This document shows, one piece after another, positions 1 to 8,318 of a stretch of DNA of 64,000 nt. Both the position numbers and the translations under genes were made by a program. Within the stretch, counting starts at the first letter, position 1; each line of letters starts with the position of its first letter. The stretch is from Fidelibacterota bacterium (GTDB lineage: Bacteria; Pseudomonadota; Alphaproteobacteria; Rhodospirillales; Rhodospirillaceae): positions 1 to 64,000 of the forward strand of contig CANJBL010000012.1 of NCBI GenBank assembly GCA_947472795.1. Reading direction: 5' to 3'. A model generated the notes under the pieces. That model saw only the letters and a program-made list of their open reading frames with translations. It was not told the origin of the DNA and did not search any database.

Positions 1-71
1 AGGAACGACACCGCATCAAACGGAAAACCATCGAACATCGTCGCTTGCTTCACCGCAAGCTCGCCGCCTAA
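1..71 (+). CDS. C-terminal tail of an unidentified protein (partial)
   Basis: An open frame enters from the left edge and stops at TAA 69-71. The last 22 residues are strongly basic (His, Arg and Lys rich) and end in KLAA. I do not recognise the family. The plus-strand reading is favoured because the hairpin at 161-197 has an A-run on one side and a T-run on the other, which suits two convergent genes, this one and cysE. The opposite strand of the same stretch is also open, with a possible ATG at 38, so the assignment is weak. Bases 72-160 show no gene. Confidence 0.35.
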   Translation, partial: ERHRIKRKTIEHRRLLHRKLAA

Positions 72-160
72 GATCGATCAACCATATGAGGCTAACACTC
101 CGCTAAATCACGCCCGCATCTGTCCCAAATGATCTGACGACGCACACCCTCGCGATGAAG

Positions 161-197
161 AAAAAACCGCCATCACGGGACATGATGGCGGTTTTTT
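161..197. terminator. Bidirectional intrinsic terminator
   Basis: A perfect 15-bp inverted repeat (arms 161-175 and 183-197) with a 7-base loop. The arms include six A on the left and six T on the right, so the hairpin carries a U-tract whichever strand is transcribed. It lies 25 bases past the cysE stop and serves the convergent left-edge gene equally well. Confidence 0.9.
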
Positions 198-222
198 ATT
201 CCGGAAACGGTGAGGAGGCTGT

Positions 223-942
223 TTAGCCGTCGGAGAAGGCGGCGGCGCGGGCATCCTCGGGCGACCAGCCCACGGCCATATCTTTGCGTTCGGCTTCGAG
301 CTGGGCCACGCGGCGGCGCAAGGCCTCGACCTCGTTGAGCAAACCGCAGATGGCGCGGGAGGTGGGATCGGGAAGATCGTCGCAAGGCGAGCCGTACGGC
401 ACAAAGTTGGGCTGGGTCGCGGGCCGTGCCGCAGCAACGACCTGCGCCGGGATGCCGACAACGGTGACGCCTGCCGGCACGTCCTTCACTACCACGGCGT
501 TGGCGCCAACACGGGCACCTTTGGCGACAGTTATGCCGCCCAGCACTTGCGCACCTGCGCCGATGATCACGCCGTCTTCGATGATGGGATGGCGGCGGCC
601 TTGCGGCATACTGCCGGGCGCAATGCCGCCCAATGTGACGCCGTGATACAGCGTGACATCGTTGCCGATGATGGCCGTCTCGCCAATGACTACACCGGTG
701 CCGTGGTCAATGAAGAGACGCTTGCCAATGACGGCGCCAGGATGGATCTCGATGGCCGAAAGCCATCGGCCGAGTTCCGACACAAACCGCGCCGCGAACC
801 GCAGGTGATTGGTCCAGAGCGCGTGGGCGATGCGATGGAAAACCAGCACGCGTACGCCAGGATAAAGCAGGGCTATCTCCAGCAGCGAGCGGGCCGCCGG
901 GTCGCGCGCCTTGATGGATTCAAGGGTCGAACGCCAGGACAT
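223..942 (-). CDS. cysE: Serine O-acetyltransferase
   Basis: Transfers acetyl from acetyl-CoA to L-serine, giving O-acetylserine, the first step of cysteine synthesis in the cytoplasm. The 239-residue protein is the short form: a compact helical N-terminus followed by a left-handed hexapeptide-repeat beta-helix. The IDHGTGVVIGE and GVTLGG motifs are typical of this family. The start at 942 (MSWRSTLESI) is preceded by a strong GGAGGGG ribosome site; an upstream in-frame ATG at 1002 lacks one and adds 20 unlike residues. It is transcribed alone, ending at the bidirectional terminator. The family assignment is secure; feedback by cysteine is known for the family but not visible here. Confidence 0.95.
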   Translation of the reverse strand: MSWRSTLESIKARDPAARSLLEIALLYPGVRVLVFHRIAHALWTNHLRFAARFVSELGRWLSAIEIHPGAVIGKRLFIDHGTGVVIGETAIIGNDVTLYHGVTLGGIAPGSMPQGRRHPIIEDGVIIGAGAQVLGGITVAKGARVGANAVVVKDVPAGVTVVGIPAQVVAAARPATQPNFVPYGSPCDDLPDPTSRAICGLLNEVEALRRRVAQLEAERKDMAVGWSPEDARAAAFSDG

Positions 943-975
943 AGGGTCCCCTCCAATAAAAAGCCGCGCTGCGAA

Positions 976-1004
976 AGGTGAGTGAGCGCGTTGGCCTCTC
1001 ACCT
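976..1004. promoter_or_regulatory. Inverted repeat in the cysE / lrp divergent intergenic region
   Basis: The 307-base gap between divergent cysE and the Lrp-type regulator holds no gene. It contains one inverted repeat, AGGTGAG (976-982) and CTCACCT (998-1004), with a 15-base spacer. It sits about 35 bases upstream of the cysE start and could be an operator or a weak leader hairpin. The stretch around 1070-1140 is AT-richer and is where I would look for the promoters; no convincing -35/-10 pair was found. Confidence 0.3.
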
Positions 1005-1249
1005 AAGGTGCGCGCGGGCGCAAGTCGAGTCCCGTGCCCTATAGCATTGGGTTTGCAAAGAAGAGAAATAAAAATCTTCCAACCGTGGACAATGGGGCCT
1101 GAAATAGAGGATTATTCTATTCATGTGGGGCTTTGGAGACATTGTTTCCGACTCGCATCCGACCCGTGGGTTGACCGGTTTGTCCCGATGGTTCGTTTGC
1201 GCCCCCTGTCTTATGTGAAAGGCATTATCCTCAAATGGAGCACGCCCCC

Positions 1250-1720
1250 ATGGATCCCATCGACCGCAAGATCCTTGCCCTGCTGCAGACCAATGCCGGC
1301 CTGTCCATCGCCGATATCGCCAACAAGGTTGGCCTGTCGCAGACGCCGTGCTGGAAGCGCATTCAGAAGATGGAGCAGGCGGGCGTCATCAAAGCGCGCG
1401 TGGCCCTGCTGGACGGCAAGAAGCTCAATCTCGGTCTGACGGTGTTTGTGATCATCCGCACCAACCAGCACGACGATGTCTGGTTACAAAAGTTTGCGCG
1501 CGCGGTGAAAGAGATGAACGAGATCACCGCCATTTGGCGCATGGCCGGCGACATCGATTATTTGTTACGCGTTGTTGTCAAAGACATGGATGCCTACGAC
1601 GCCTTTTACAAGCGCCTCATCAAGCGGGTATCCTTGAGCGACGTGAGCTCCACCTTCGTGATGGAAGAGATCAAGTACACCACCGCGCTGCCGCTTGAGC
1701 CTTCTGCACAACTGCAATGA
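1250..1720 (+). CDS. Lrp/AsnC-family transcriptional regulator
   Basis: A 156-residue DNA-binding protein of the feast/famine (Lrp/AsnC) family. The N-terminal helix-turn-helix spans about residues 1-55 (DRKILALLQ, then IADIANKVGLSQTPCWKRI). The rest is the alpha/beta ligand-binding RAM domain that drives oligomerisation. Start 1250 is preferred because GGAG at 1236-1239 gives a usable ribosome site and the protein then begins MDPIDRKIL as in relatives; an ATG at 1235 would add five residues. It is divergent from cysE and sits 8 bases before the outer-membrane protein gene, so the two are probably co-transcribed. Target and effector are unknown. Confidence 0.9.
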   Translation: MDPIDRKILALLQTNAGLSIADIANKVGLSQTPCWKRIQKMEQAGVIKARVALLDGKKLNLGLTVFVIIRTNQHDDVWLQKFARAVKEMNEITAIWRMAGDIDYLLRVVVKDMDAYDAFYKRLIKRVSLSDVSSTFVMEEIKYTTALPLEPSAQLQ

Positions 1721-1728
1721 GGACTTAA

Positions 1729-2430
1729 ATGAGGACCGCTGTTCGCCTGTTTGCTTTTGGATTGTTACTTGCTCCGTTTGCCGCCGAAGCTGCTGATCCT
1801 GGTCTGACTGCGAGCCTCTCCGTCGGCGGGACGTCGATGCAAGGCCTGAGCGCCGTGGACACGACGGCGGTTTACCTCAATATGGATGCGAAGAACGGGT
1901 ATGTGGTGAGCGGCGCGCTGGGCTACCAGCTTCCCGGCCCCTTTCGTCTGGCCTTCAATCTCGACTATGGGCACAACGATCTGAGCGGCTACTTTTCCCA
2001 GAACGTGTTTACGCTCGTGCCGTGCGGCGCCAGCACGCCGTGTCTCGATCAGAATGCGAATGGCGACGTGAGCACGTTGAGCGGCTTTGGCATGGCGTAT
2101 GTCGATCTGCCCGTCAGTATGGTGCTGACGCCTTATGTCGGGCTCGGCGTGGGTTTCGTGAACACGGACTTCGACGTCGGCACGCGCGCCACCCTGAACA
2201 GCGGCACCGCAAGCCGGTTCGATATCTTGAAGAGCACGGACACGGTGCTGGGATATCGCGGCGCTGTTGGTTTGTCTTATGACCTGGGTGCTATCGATCT
2301 GACCGCGGACTACAGCTACACAATGACTCAACGCGTCGGCATCGCCGGCAAGGGCACGCTGACGAGCTTCACCTTCGATCCGCGCATCAAGGTGCACACC
2401 TTGCGCGCAGGCGTGACGTATAGCTTTTAA
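1729..2430 (+). CDS. Small outer-membrane beta-barrel protein
   Basis: A 233-residue protein with a Sec signal peptide (about residues 1-21, ending AAEA before ADP). After it come alternating amphipathic strands rich in Tyr, Gly and Ser, and a terminal aromatic residue (VTYSF), the usual signal for assembly by the BAM machinery. The size and the Tyr/Gly strands point to an 8-stranded OmpW/OprF-like or opacity-type barrel. GAGGA six bases before ATG is a good ribosome site. It follows the Lrp-type gene by 8 bases and is likely its operon partner. The transported substrate or structural role cannot be told. Confidence 0.75.
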   Translation: MRTAVRLFAFGLLLAPFAAEAADPGLTASLSVGGTSMQGLSAVDTTAVYLNMDAKNGYVVSGALGYQLPGPFRLAFNLDYGHNDLSGYFSQNVFTLVPCGASTPCLDQNANGDVSTLSGFGMAYVDLPVSMVLTPYVGLGVGFVNTDFDVGTRATLNSGTASRFDILKSTDTVLGYRGAVGLSYDLGAIDLTADYSYTMTQRVGIAGKGTLTSFTFDPRIKVHTLRAGVTYSF

Positions 2431-2450
2431 GTAGCTTCTAGACAGGCTGA

Positions 2451-3512
2451 TTAGAGGGCGGAAACTTTCTTGAGTTTCCGCCACAGCTTGGCGAGATCGG
2501 GCTCGGCTTTCTTCGCCGCATCCTTGTGCCAATCGCTCACGGCCGCGCCACCGGCCGCGACCTGACGGCGCTCGGTTTCGTTGGCCGAGCCTTTCGTCAA
2601 CGTTGCGATGGTGCGTTCGGCGACGTCGATATCGTTGAGGTGGCCGAGATTGTCCTGCAGATCCTTGAGCACGCCGTTCAGGCGGTTGGCGCGCTTGGCC
2701 GGCAGAACGGCTTGGAAGAATTCGACGTTGTAGCGTGTCTTCTTCACCGCAATGCGCAGCTCGTGACGCTCTTCCACGGTGAGGCCCGCGATATCGCCGG
2801 TGTCATCCATGATGTTGCGCAAGCGGCGGTTCAGGAATTGGCTGCCAAAGTCGGCAGCGGTTATGGTGCGGGCATCGCGAACATGCTTGCGTGCGCCGGC
2901 GCGCCACCCACGGCCTTTGATCCATGTCTCCAGGCGCGTCATGAAGCGGGCGACGCGTACGCTCTGGAGCGTCTTTGAAGCTTCCGTCTGCGCCTGGCGC
3001 TGCGCGATGCGGGCGGCGCGCATGAGCTGCGCAAGGCCAGGATCATCAGAAACGCCGTTGGCCACAGGCGTGACCAAGCCGTGGATGAACACATCGAGAT
3101 CACGCACCGGGCCGAGCTGCGTGAGAAGCCACTTGGCTTCGTCCTTCAGCCAAAGCCGCTGCACGGCGGGAATGAATTTCTTGAAGGCGCCCAGAGCCGA
3201 GCGCATGCGCCGCAAAGCCACACGCACCTGATGGATACCCTCGGCATCGCGGCCATCGACGGCAGCAACAACATTCACATGCCAGTGGGTGCGGCAGGCC
3301 TCGAACACCACGGCGATGGCATCATCGACGCTGGCTTCAGCGGCGAGGCCGACGGACCGCGCTTTGCTGGTGGAAGGGATGCTTTTGGAGGGCGCTATGC
3401 CGCGCTGGAACCGGCGCGCCTTGAGGGCCGCAGATTTGCGTGAACCGCCGTCTCGCATAACGCCGGTGGCGGACGCCCGGGATGGAGTGTCCGTTGGCAC
3501 TGACCGAGTCAT
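2451..3512 (-). CDS. CHAD domain protein
   Basis: About 353 residues. A poorly conserved basic N-terminus (1-60) is followed by a CHAD domain, an alpha-helical fold with repeated conserved His. The motif GIHQVRVALRRMRSAL and the later HELRIAVKKTRYNVEFF are diagnostic. CHAD domains bind inorganic polyphosphate and often sit near polyphosphate or metal functions. The usual CYTH (triphosphatase) partner domain is absent. The start is uncertain because no ribosome site precedes the ATG at 3512; a later in-frame Met at residue 19 is possible. It lies downstream of nrdJ on the other side of a 115-base gap and is probably independent of it. Confidence 0.85.
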   Translation of the reverse strand: MTRSVPTDTPSRASATGVMRDGGSRKSAALKARRFQRGIAPSKSIPSTSKARSVGLAAEASVDDAIAVVFEACRTHWHVNVVAAVDGRDAEGIHQVRVALRRMRSALGAFKKFIPAVQRLWLKDEAKWLLTQLGPVRDLDVFIHGLVTPVANGVSDDPGLAQLMRAARIAQRQAQTEASKTLQSVRVARFMTRLETWIKGRGWRAGARKHVRDARTITAADFGSQFLNRRLRNIMDDTGDIAGLTVEERHELRIAVKKTRYNVEFFQAVLPAKRANRLNGVLKDLQDNLGHLNDIDVAERTIATLTKGSANETERRQVAAGGAAVSDWHKDAAKKAEPDLAKLWRKLKKVSAL

Positions 3513-3627
3513 AGAACTTTATCCCCTAAACGCAGGGGCAGGACTGTCGCAAATCCCGAGCGCTCATGCAGCCGGATTCTTGAGGGATGAAGGGCTATTT
3601 AATATCAACGGCTTGTATGGTGGGTGC

Positions 3628-5916
3628 TCAACTGCACTTGGAATAGCCGCAGCTGGTGCAGCTATCGCAGCCTTCCTGGCTGAGGAGGGCATAAGTTCCG
3701 CATTTCGGGCAGGCGCGGAAGCGCCGGTCGCGCGCATTTCCCTCCTTCTGCGCGGCCTCTTTCAGGCTGACGATTTTTCCATCATCACCGCGCTTGGTCC
3801 GCGCGGTGGTCTGCGGCAGGAACTCAATCTCGATCATGTGCTGCTCGATGATGTCGCCGATGGCAGCAAGCAGCGAGGGCACGTAACGGCCATTCATCCA
3901 CTGACCGCCGCGCGGATCGAACACGGCTTTCAATTCTTCCACCACGAAGCCGACATCGCCGCCGCGCCGGAAGACCGCCGAGATCATACGCGTGAGCGCA
4001 ACCGTCCAGGCGTAGTGCTCCATGTTCTTGGAGTTGATGAACACTTCAAAGGGCCGCCGCTGGCCGCGCCCGCGTTCGTCCTCGGCCATGATGTCGTTGA
4101 CGGTGATGTAGATGGCGTGGTCGCTCTCGGGCCAGCGCAGCTTGTAAGTGAGGCCGGGCAGGGTCTCGGGCCGCGCGAGCGGCTTGGTGGTGTCCTCCGC
4201 TGCGAGGAGCTTTCTGTCCTTCTTCACTTCCAACACCGCGCCGCGCACGGGGCTCGGGCGGTAGGTGGTGCAGCCTTTGCAGCCCTTGTCGTAAGCTTTC
4301 ATGTAGACATCGGCGAAGGCCGCGAAGGGAAAGTCCTCGGGCACGTTGATGGTCTTGGAGATGGAACTGTCGATGTAGTCCTGCACGGCGGCCTGCATGA
4401 CGAGGTGGTCATCGGGCGTGAGGCTTTGGACATCGACGAAGTAATCGGGCAGCGGTGCGGCTTCACCCTTCAGCGTGCGGAAGAGGCGATAGGCATAGTC
4501 GGAGACGTCCTCGGCGCGCCGGGTGCCGTCGCGCATCAGCACATTGCGCGTGTAAGCAAAACTGAACACCGGTTCGAGGCCCGAGGACACGTTATCCGCC
4601 ATGAGCGAAATGGTGCCCGTGGGCGCGATAGACGTGACGAGGGCGTTGCGGATGCCGTGCTTGGCGATGCGGTCACGCAAGACCTTCGGCAGAGTTAGAA
4701 TGGTTTCGCCGGCCAGATATTTGTCCCGATCAAAAAGCGGGAAAGGCCCTTTTTCCTTCGCTAGATCGATGGAGGCGCCGTAAGCCGCATTGCGAAACAC
4801 TTCCATCCAGGCGCGGGTTTTCGCGACAGCCCCGGGGCTGCCATAGCGCAAGCCGCACATGATAAGGGCGTCGGCAAGGCCGGTGATGCCAAGGCCAATG
4901 CGGCGTTTTTGCTCGGCTTCCTGGCGCTGGGCTTCCACGGGGTAGCGCGAGGCTTCCACCACGTTGTCCATCATGCGCACGGCGACGGCGACAAGATCAG
5001 CGAGTTCTTTTTCGTCGAGCTTGGCATGCGCGGTGAAGGGCTCCTTCACCAGCCGCGCGAAATTGATGGAGCCCAAGAGGCATGTGCCATAGGGGGGCAG
5101 CGGTTGCTCGCCGCAAGGGTTGGTCGCGGCGATACTTTCGCAATAGTAGAGATTGTTGCGGGCGTTGATGCGGTCGATAAAGATCACGCCCGGCTCGGCG
5201 TAATCGTATGTGGCATGCGTGATCTTGTTCCACAGGGCGCGCGCTTTCACCGTGCGCGTGACCACGCCTCCGAACTGCAGCGGCCAATCCTGGTCCGTCT
5301 TCACGGCGGTCATGAAGGCGTCAGTGGCCAGCACCGACATATTGAACATGGTGAGCCGGCCCGGCGTCTGCTTGGCGGTGATGAACTCTTCGATGTCGGG
5401 ATGGTCGCAGCGCAAGGTCGCCATCATGGCGCCGCGGCGCGAGCCAGCGCTCATGATCGTCTTGCACATGGAGTCCCAGACTTCCATGAACGAGAGCGGG
5501 CCCGATGCGTCGGCGCCGACACCTTTCACCGGCGCGCCCTTGGGGCGCAGGGTCGAGAAGTCGTAACCGATGCCGCCACCCTGCTGAAGCGTAAGGGCTG
5601 CTTCGCGCAGGTGCGCGAAGATGCTGCCCATGTCATCACCGATGGTCCCCATGACGAAGCAGTTGTGCAGGGTCACGGAGCGGCCAGTGCCCGCACCGGC
5701 GAGGATGCGGCCCGCCGGCAGGAAACGGTAGTCGGCCATGGCGCCGGCAAAGCGCGGCGTCCAGACAGCAGGATCCTTCTCGACAGTCGCGAGCGCCTTG
5801 GCCACGCGCGCCCAGGTATCGGGCACACTTGCGTCGATGGCCACGCCGTCCGGCGTCTTGAAGCGGTATTTCATGTCCCAGATCTGCTGAGCGATGGCGG
5901 AGGGTTCGGTGGTCAT
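3628..5916 (-). CDS. nrdJ: Vitamin B12-dependent (class II) ribonucleotide reductase
   Basis: Reduces ribonucleotides to deoxyribonucleotides with adenosylcobalamin as radical source, so it works with or without oxygen. The 762-residue protein has the ten-stranded barrel signatures. Cys86 (LHNCFV) and Cys279 form the likely redox pair. The NPCGE loop (266-270) supplies the thiyl Cys268 and Glu270. The C-terminus is a Cys-rich tail (ACPKCG, then CDSCTSCGYSKCS) that re-reduces the active site. No Shine-Dalgarno precedes the ATG at 5916; instead three 14-bp repeats lie 11-52 bases upstream. No nrdAB or nrdDG is in the window. The identification is firm. Confidence 0.96.
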   Translation of the reverse strand: MTTEPSAIAQQIWDMKYRFKTPDGVAIDASVPDTWARVAKALATVEKDPAVWTPRFAGAMADYRFLPAGRILAGAGTGRSVTLHNCFVMGTIGDDMGSIFAHLREAALTLQQGGGIGYDFSTLRPKGAPVKGVGADASGPLSFMEVWDSMCKTIMSAGSRRGAMMATLRCDHPDIEEFITAKQTPGRLTMFNMSVLATDAFMTAVKTDQDWPLQFGGVVTRTVKARALWNKITHATYDYAEPGVIFIDRINARNNLYYCESIAATNPCGEQPLPPYGTCLLGSINFARLVKEPFTAHAKLDEKELADLVAVAVRMMDNVVEASRYPVEAQRQEAEQKRRIGLGITGLADALIMCGLRYGSPGAVAKTRAWMEVFRNAAYGASIDLAKEKGPFPLFDRDKYLAGETILTLPKVLRDRIAKHGIRNALVTSIAPTGTISLMADNVSSGLEPVFSFAYTRNVLMRDGTRRAEDVSDYAYRLFRTLKGEAAPLPDYFVDVQSLTPDDHLVMQAAVQDYIDSSISKTINVPEDFPFAAFADVYMKAYDKGCKGCTTYRPSPVRGAVLEVKKDRKLLAAEDTTKPLARPETLPGLTYKLRWPESDHAIYITVNDIMAEDERGRGQRRPFEVFINSKNMEHYAWTVALTRMISAVFRRGGDVGFVVEELKAVFDPRGGQWMNGRYVPSLLAAIGDIIEQHMIEIEFLPQTTARTKRGDDGKIVSLKEAAQKEGNARDRRFRACPKCGTYALLSQEGCDSCTSCGYSKCS

Positions 5917-5926
5917 GACTTAAAAA

Positions 5927-5968
5927 TCGCTCGTGGAAAATCGCCCGTGGAAAATAGCCTGTGGATAA
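5927..5968 (-). promoter_or_regulatory. Three tandem 14-bp DnaA-box-like repeats upstream of nrdJ
   Basis: Read on the nrdJ strand, three contiguous 14-base units follow one another: TTATCCACAGGCTA, TTTTCCACGGGCGA and TTTTCCACGAGCGA. The first contains TTATCCACA (5960-5968), an exact match to the strong DnaA box; the other two carry TTTTCCACG, one or two changes away. All have the same orientation. In E. coli the nrdAB promoter is controlled through DnaA boxes, so an initiator-linked control of dNTP supply is plausible. The remaining gap (5969-6065) holds no recognisable element. Confidence 0.6.
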
Positions 5969-6065
5969 AGCGCAGAGTATTCAGGTTTTATTCTCACAAG
6001 CTTAACAGGCACGCCGGCGCCTTCAAGAGCGTTAATATTGGCGTTTTTTCAATATTTTCAATGAC

Positions 6066-6794
6066 TCAGCGAATCGGCAGACCAGCGCCCTCGAGACGTT
6101 GCCGCAATTCGGTGAGCAGGGTTTCTTTGTCGAGCCCACGCGGGACCGCCGGCAGGAACTTGAAAATGATGCAGCCGGGCCGTTTCAGGATGCGCGTCTT
6201 GCCCCAGAAGTAACCGGAGTTGAGCGCCAGCGGGACCATGGGCTCGGGGCAGTAGGAATAAAGGGCCGCCACGCCGGGCTGATAGGGACGGGATTCGCCC
6301 GGTGGTACGCGCGTGCCTTCGGGAAACACCACGACCTGATAGCCGGCGTCGAGTGCGGCTTGCGTCCGGCGTAGCATCTTGCGCATGGCGCCGGCGCCGG
6401 CGCCGCGGTCGATGCTGATGAAGCCAGCGCGGGTCATGTACCAGCCGATGACGGGAATCCAGATCAGCTCCTGTTTCAGGATGAAGATCGGATGCGGCAT
6501 GTCGAGGAACAGGCGGTACGTCTCGAAGGACGACTGATGCTGCGCGGCAATGATGCAGGGGCCCGGCGGAATGTGCTCGTGCCCTTCGGCGCGACAGTCG
6601 ATGCCGGCAATGATGCGGGCGAGAAACATGATGCCGCGAATCCATGTGCGCACAACACGCAACGTGAGGCGCCTGCTCAGCAGCATTGGCATACAGATGA
6701 CCGCTACGCCAACTGTCCACACCAGGAAGGCGAACAGATAAATCCACGACCGCACCCATTCGCTGGGCGTTGGCGCTGGTGGTGTATCGGTCAT
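6066..6794 (-). CDS. Lysophospholipid acyltransferase (PlsC family)
   Basis: Likely 1-acyl-glycerol-3-phosphate acyltransferase, making phosphatidic acid at the inner membrane. The 242-residue protein has an N-terminal membrane helix (about 16-38). The catalytic motif is HQSSFE (86-91); the acidic residue is Glu rather than the classical Asp, which occurs in many alphaproteobacterial members. The acyl-acceptor motif FPEGTR is at 157-162. The start at 6794 overlaps the stop of the preceding ydcF-like gene by ATGA, which decides it over a longer frame with no homologous N-terminus. It is the last gene of an ftsE-ftsX-ydcF-plsC run. The true substrate could be another lysolipid. Confidence 0.88.
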   Translation of the reverse strand: MTDTPPAPTPSEWVRSWIYLFAFLVWTVGVAVICMPMLLSRRLTLRVVRTWIRGIMFLARIIAGIDCRAEGHEHIPPGPCIIAAQHQSSFETYRLFLDMPHPIFILKQELIWIPVIGWYMTRAGFISIDRGAGAGAMRKMLRRTQAALDAGYQVVVFPEGTRVPPGESRPYQPGVAALYSYCPEPMVPLALNSGYFWGKTRILKRPGCIIFKFLPAVPRGLDKETLLTELRQRLEGAGLPIR

Positions 6795-7375
6795 GTGGTG
6801 AGGCCGGACTGCTGCAAGGCCCAAGTGATGACGAACTTGGTGTATTCGCGCGCGATCAGGCTGGCGGTGCCGGGCCAACGCCACCAGTCGCTTTTTACCG
6901 TCGCCGGGAACACCGCATGCGGCACGATGGTCACACCCGGCATAGCGGCGTGGAATTCAAGCAAGCTGCGGCGCATGTGGTAGGCAGCCGTGACGAGGCG
7001 GATGGAATGCACGCCCACCGCCTGAGCCCAGGCCGCGCTTTCCAGCGCGTTGCCCGGCGTATTGCTGGCGGCGGTGCCGACGGTGATGTTATCGCGCAGG
7101 TCCGGGCGCAGGCTGGTGATTTGCGGCAGGAGATCGCCGGTCTTCACTTGCTGGCCCACGCCCGAGACGAAGAGGCGCTCGGCGAGGCCATCGTTGAGCA
7201 GCGCAAGACCGGTCTCGATGCGCTCGCTGCCGCCGGTGAGCACGACAATAGCGTCGGTATGTGTTTGTGGGTCGTCGACGCTCCTGGGAATCGTGGACGC
7301 AAACCACAGCAATCCACCGGCCCAGGCGAGAGCCAGGGCAGCGAGCAGGACAGTGGTGAGCGACCAGTATCTCAT
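6791..7375 (-). CDS. YdcF-family (DUF218) membrane-anchored protein
   Basis: A 194-residue protein with one N-terminal membrane helix (about 5-25) followed by a DUF218 Rossmann-like domain. Family landmarks are DAIVVLTGGSERIETGLALL and LVTAAYHMRRSLLEF. Relatives such as SanA and ElyC act in envelope integrity or at the lipid II / enterobacterial antigen interface; the reaction is unknown. Start 7375 is chosen because the residues further upstream in frame are antisense-like. A TATAAT lies only six bases upstream of this ATG on the coding strand, so a near-leaderless transcript is possible. It ends in a 4-base overlap with plsC. Confidence 0.85.
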   Translation of the reverse strand: MRYWSLTTVLLAALALAWAGGLLWFASTIPRSVDDPQTHTDAIVVLTGGSERIETGLALLNDGLAERLFVSGVGQQVKTGDLLPQITSLRPDLRDNITVGTAASNTPGNALESAAWAQAVGVHSIRLVTAAYHMRRSLLEFHAAMPGVTIVPHAVFPATVKSDWWRWPGTASLIAREYTKFVITWALQQSGLTT

Positions 7376-7431
7376 GGAGCGATTATACCAAAAGGATCGT
7401 GGTGTGCTGCCTGTAGAGCAGAAATTTCTAG

Positions 7432-8316
7432 CTAAATTTTGGAAGCCAATGTCCGGCGCACTGTGATATGCGCCGTCACCATGGCGATGCCGCCGGCGAC
7501 GAAGGGCAGCGCCGCAAGCGCCAGCCAATGCGCGAGCGGCAGCGTAGCATGCGGCAGGACTTCCGGATCAACGCGGCTCGCAAGCCAGGCGATCAGACCC
7601 AGCGCGGGCGCGTAAAGAATAAGGCCCGCAAGGCCGCCGAGAATGGCCTGGATCAGGGCGCGACGCGCGAATTGTCCTGCGACGTAGCCATCTTTCGCAC
7701 CGACGACGTGCAGGATTTCGATGACTGTGGCGAACTCGGCGAGGCTCGCGCGTGTGGCGAAGATGATGGTGAGGCCGAGCGCTGCGGTCACCAGAATCAT
7801 GATGGCCAAAGCAACCGCGCTGAAACCCTTGGCGAGGCCCATGACGCGGGCAAGCCAGACCCGATGATCGTCGATGACAGCGCTGGGGCTCGCGGTTTTG
7901 ACGGATGCGGTGATGGCGGCAATGGCGCTGGGACTGTCGTCGCCAAGCTGCACGTCCACGAGGGCCGGCAGCGGCAGATCGGAAACGGCGTCGCCCTCGC
8001 CAAGCCACGGCTTCAGGAGTTCGGTGAGCTTGGCGCGCGGCACAAGGTTGGCCTTGGCGACGGCCGGATGGCGCTTGAGCACGTCGAGGACTTTAGCGGC
8101 GGACGCCTGTGCGGCCTTGTCGCCAGCGTCCGACACGGGGATCTGCACCGTGAGCGTGCCGGTCACGCTGCGGTTCCAGTCGTCGAGCAGCACATCGACA
8201 TAAGAGTTCACGGTGACGGCCAGCGCCGACATGAACACTAGCACCATCACCAGCCACACCACAAAGCGGTTGGCGATATCACGGCGCAGCGGCAGATCGG
8301 AGCGGACGGAGAACAT
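7432..8316 (-). CDS. ftsX: Cell-division ABC transporter permease FtsX
   Basis: Membrane partner of FtsE at the divisome, coupling ATP hydrolysis to activation of septal peptidoglycan hydrolases. The 294-residue protein shows the FtsX plan: TM1 (about 20-42), a periplasmic extracytoplasmic domain (about 43-165), then three membrane helices with the conserved stretch ATVIEILHVVGAKDGYVAGQF. It begins two bases after the ftsE stop, so translational coupling is likely. The size and gene order match the standard alphaproteobacterial arrangement. Confidence 0.93.
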   Translation of the reverse strand: MFSVRSDLPLRRDIANRFVVWLVMVLVFMSALAVTVNSYVDVLLDDWNRSVTGTLTVQIPVSDAGDKAAQASAAKVLDVLKRHPAVAKANLVPRAKLTELLKPWLGEGDAVSDLPLPALVDVQLGDDSPSAIAAITASVKTASPSAVIDDHRVWLARVMGLAKGFSAVALAIMILVTAALGLTIIFATRASLAEFATVIEILHVVGAKDGYVAGQFARRALIQAILGGLAGLILYAPALGLIAWLASRVDPEVLPHATLPLAHWLALAALPFVAGGIAMVTAHITVRRTLASKI

Positions 8317-8318
8317 GG

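Noticed and set aside
72-160. Mobile-element end left of the terminator
   Set aside because: The stretch has no gene and I could not find terminal inverted repeats or a target duplication; the left gene cannot be identified as a transposase.
5917-6065. Cobalamin riboswitch upstream of the B12-dependent reductase
   Set aside because: The gap is only 149 bases, is occupied by the 14-bp repeats, and shows no B12-box-like sequence.
4909-6213. Long open frame (434 codons) on the plus strand opposite nrdJ
   Set aside because: It is antisense to a clearly conserved gene, is rich in His/Arg/Gly as expected from high-GC reverse reading, and has no family features.
7421-7441. AT-rich near-palindrome at the ftsX end
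   Set aside because: Short, imperfect, overlaps the coding end, and has no T-run; it is not a convincing terminator.
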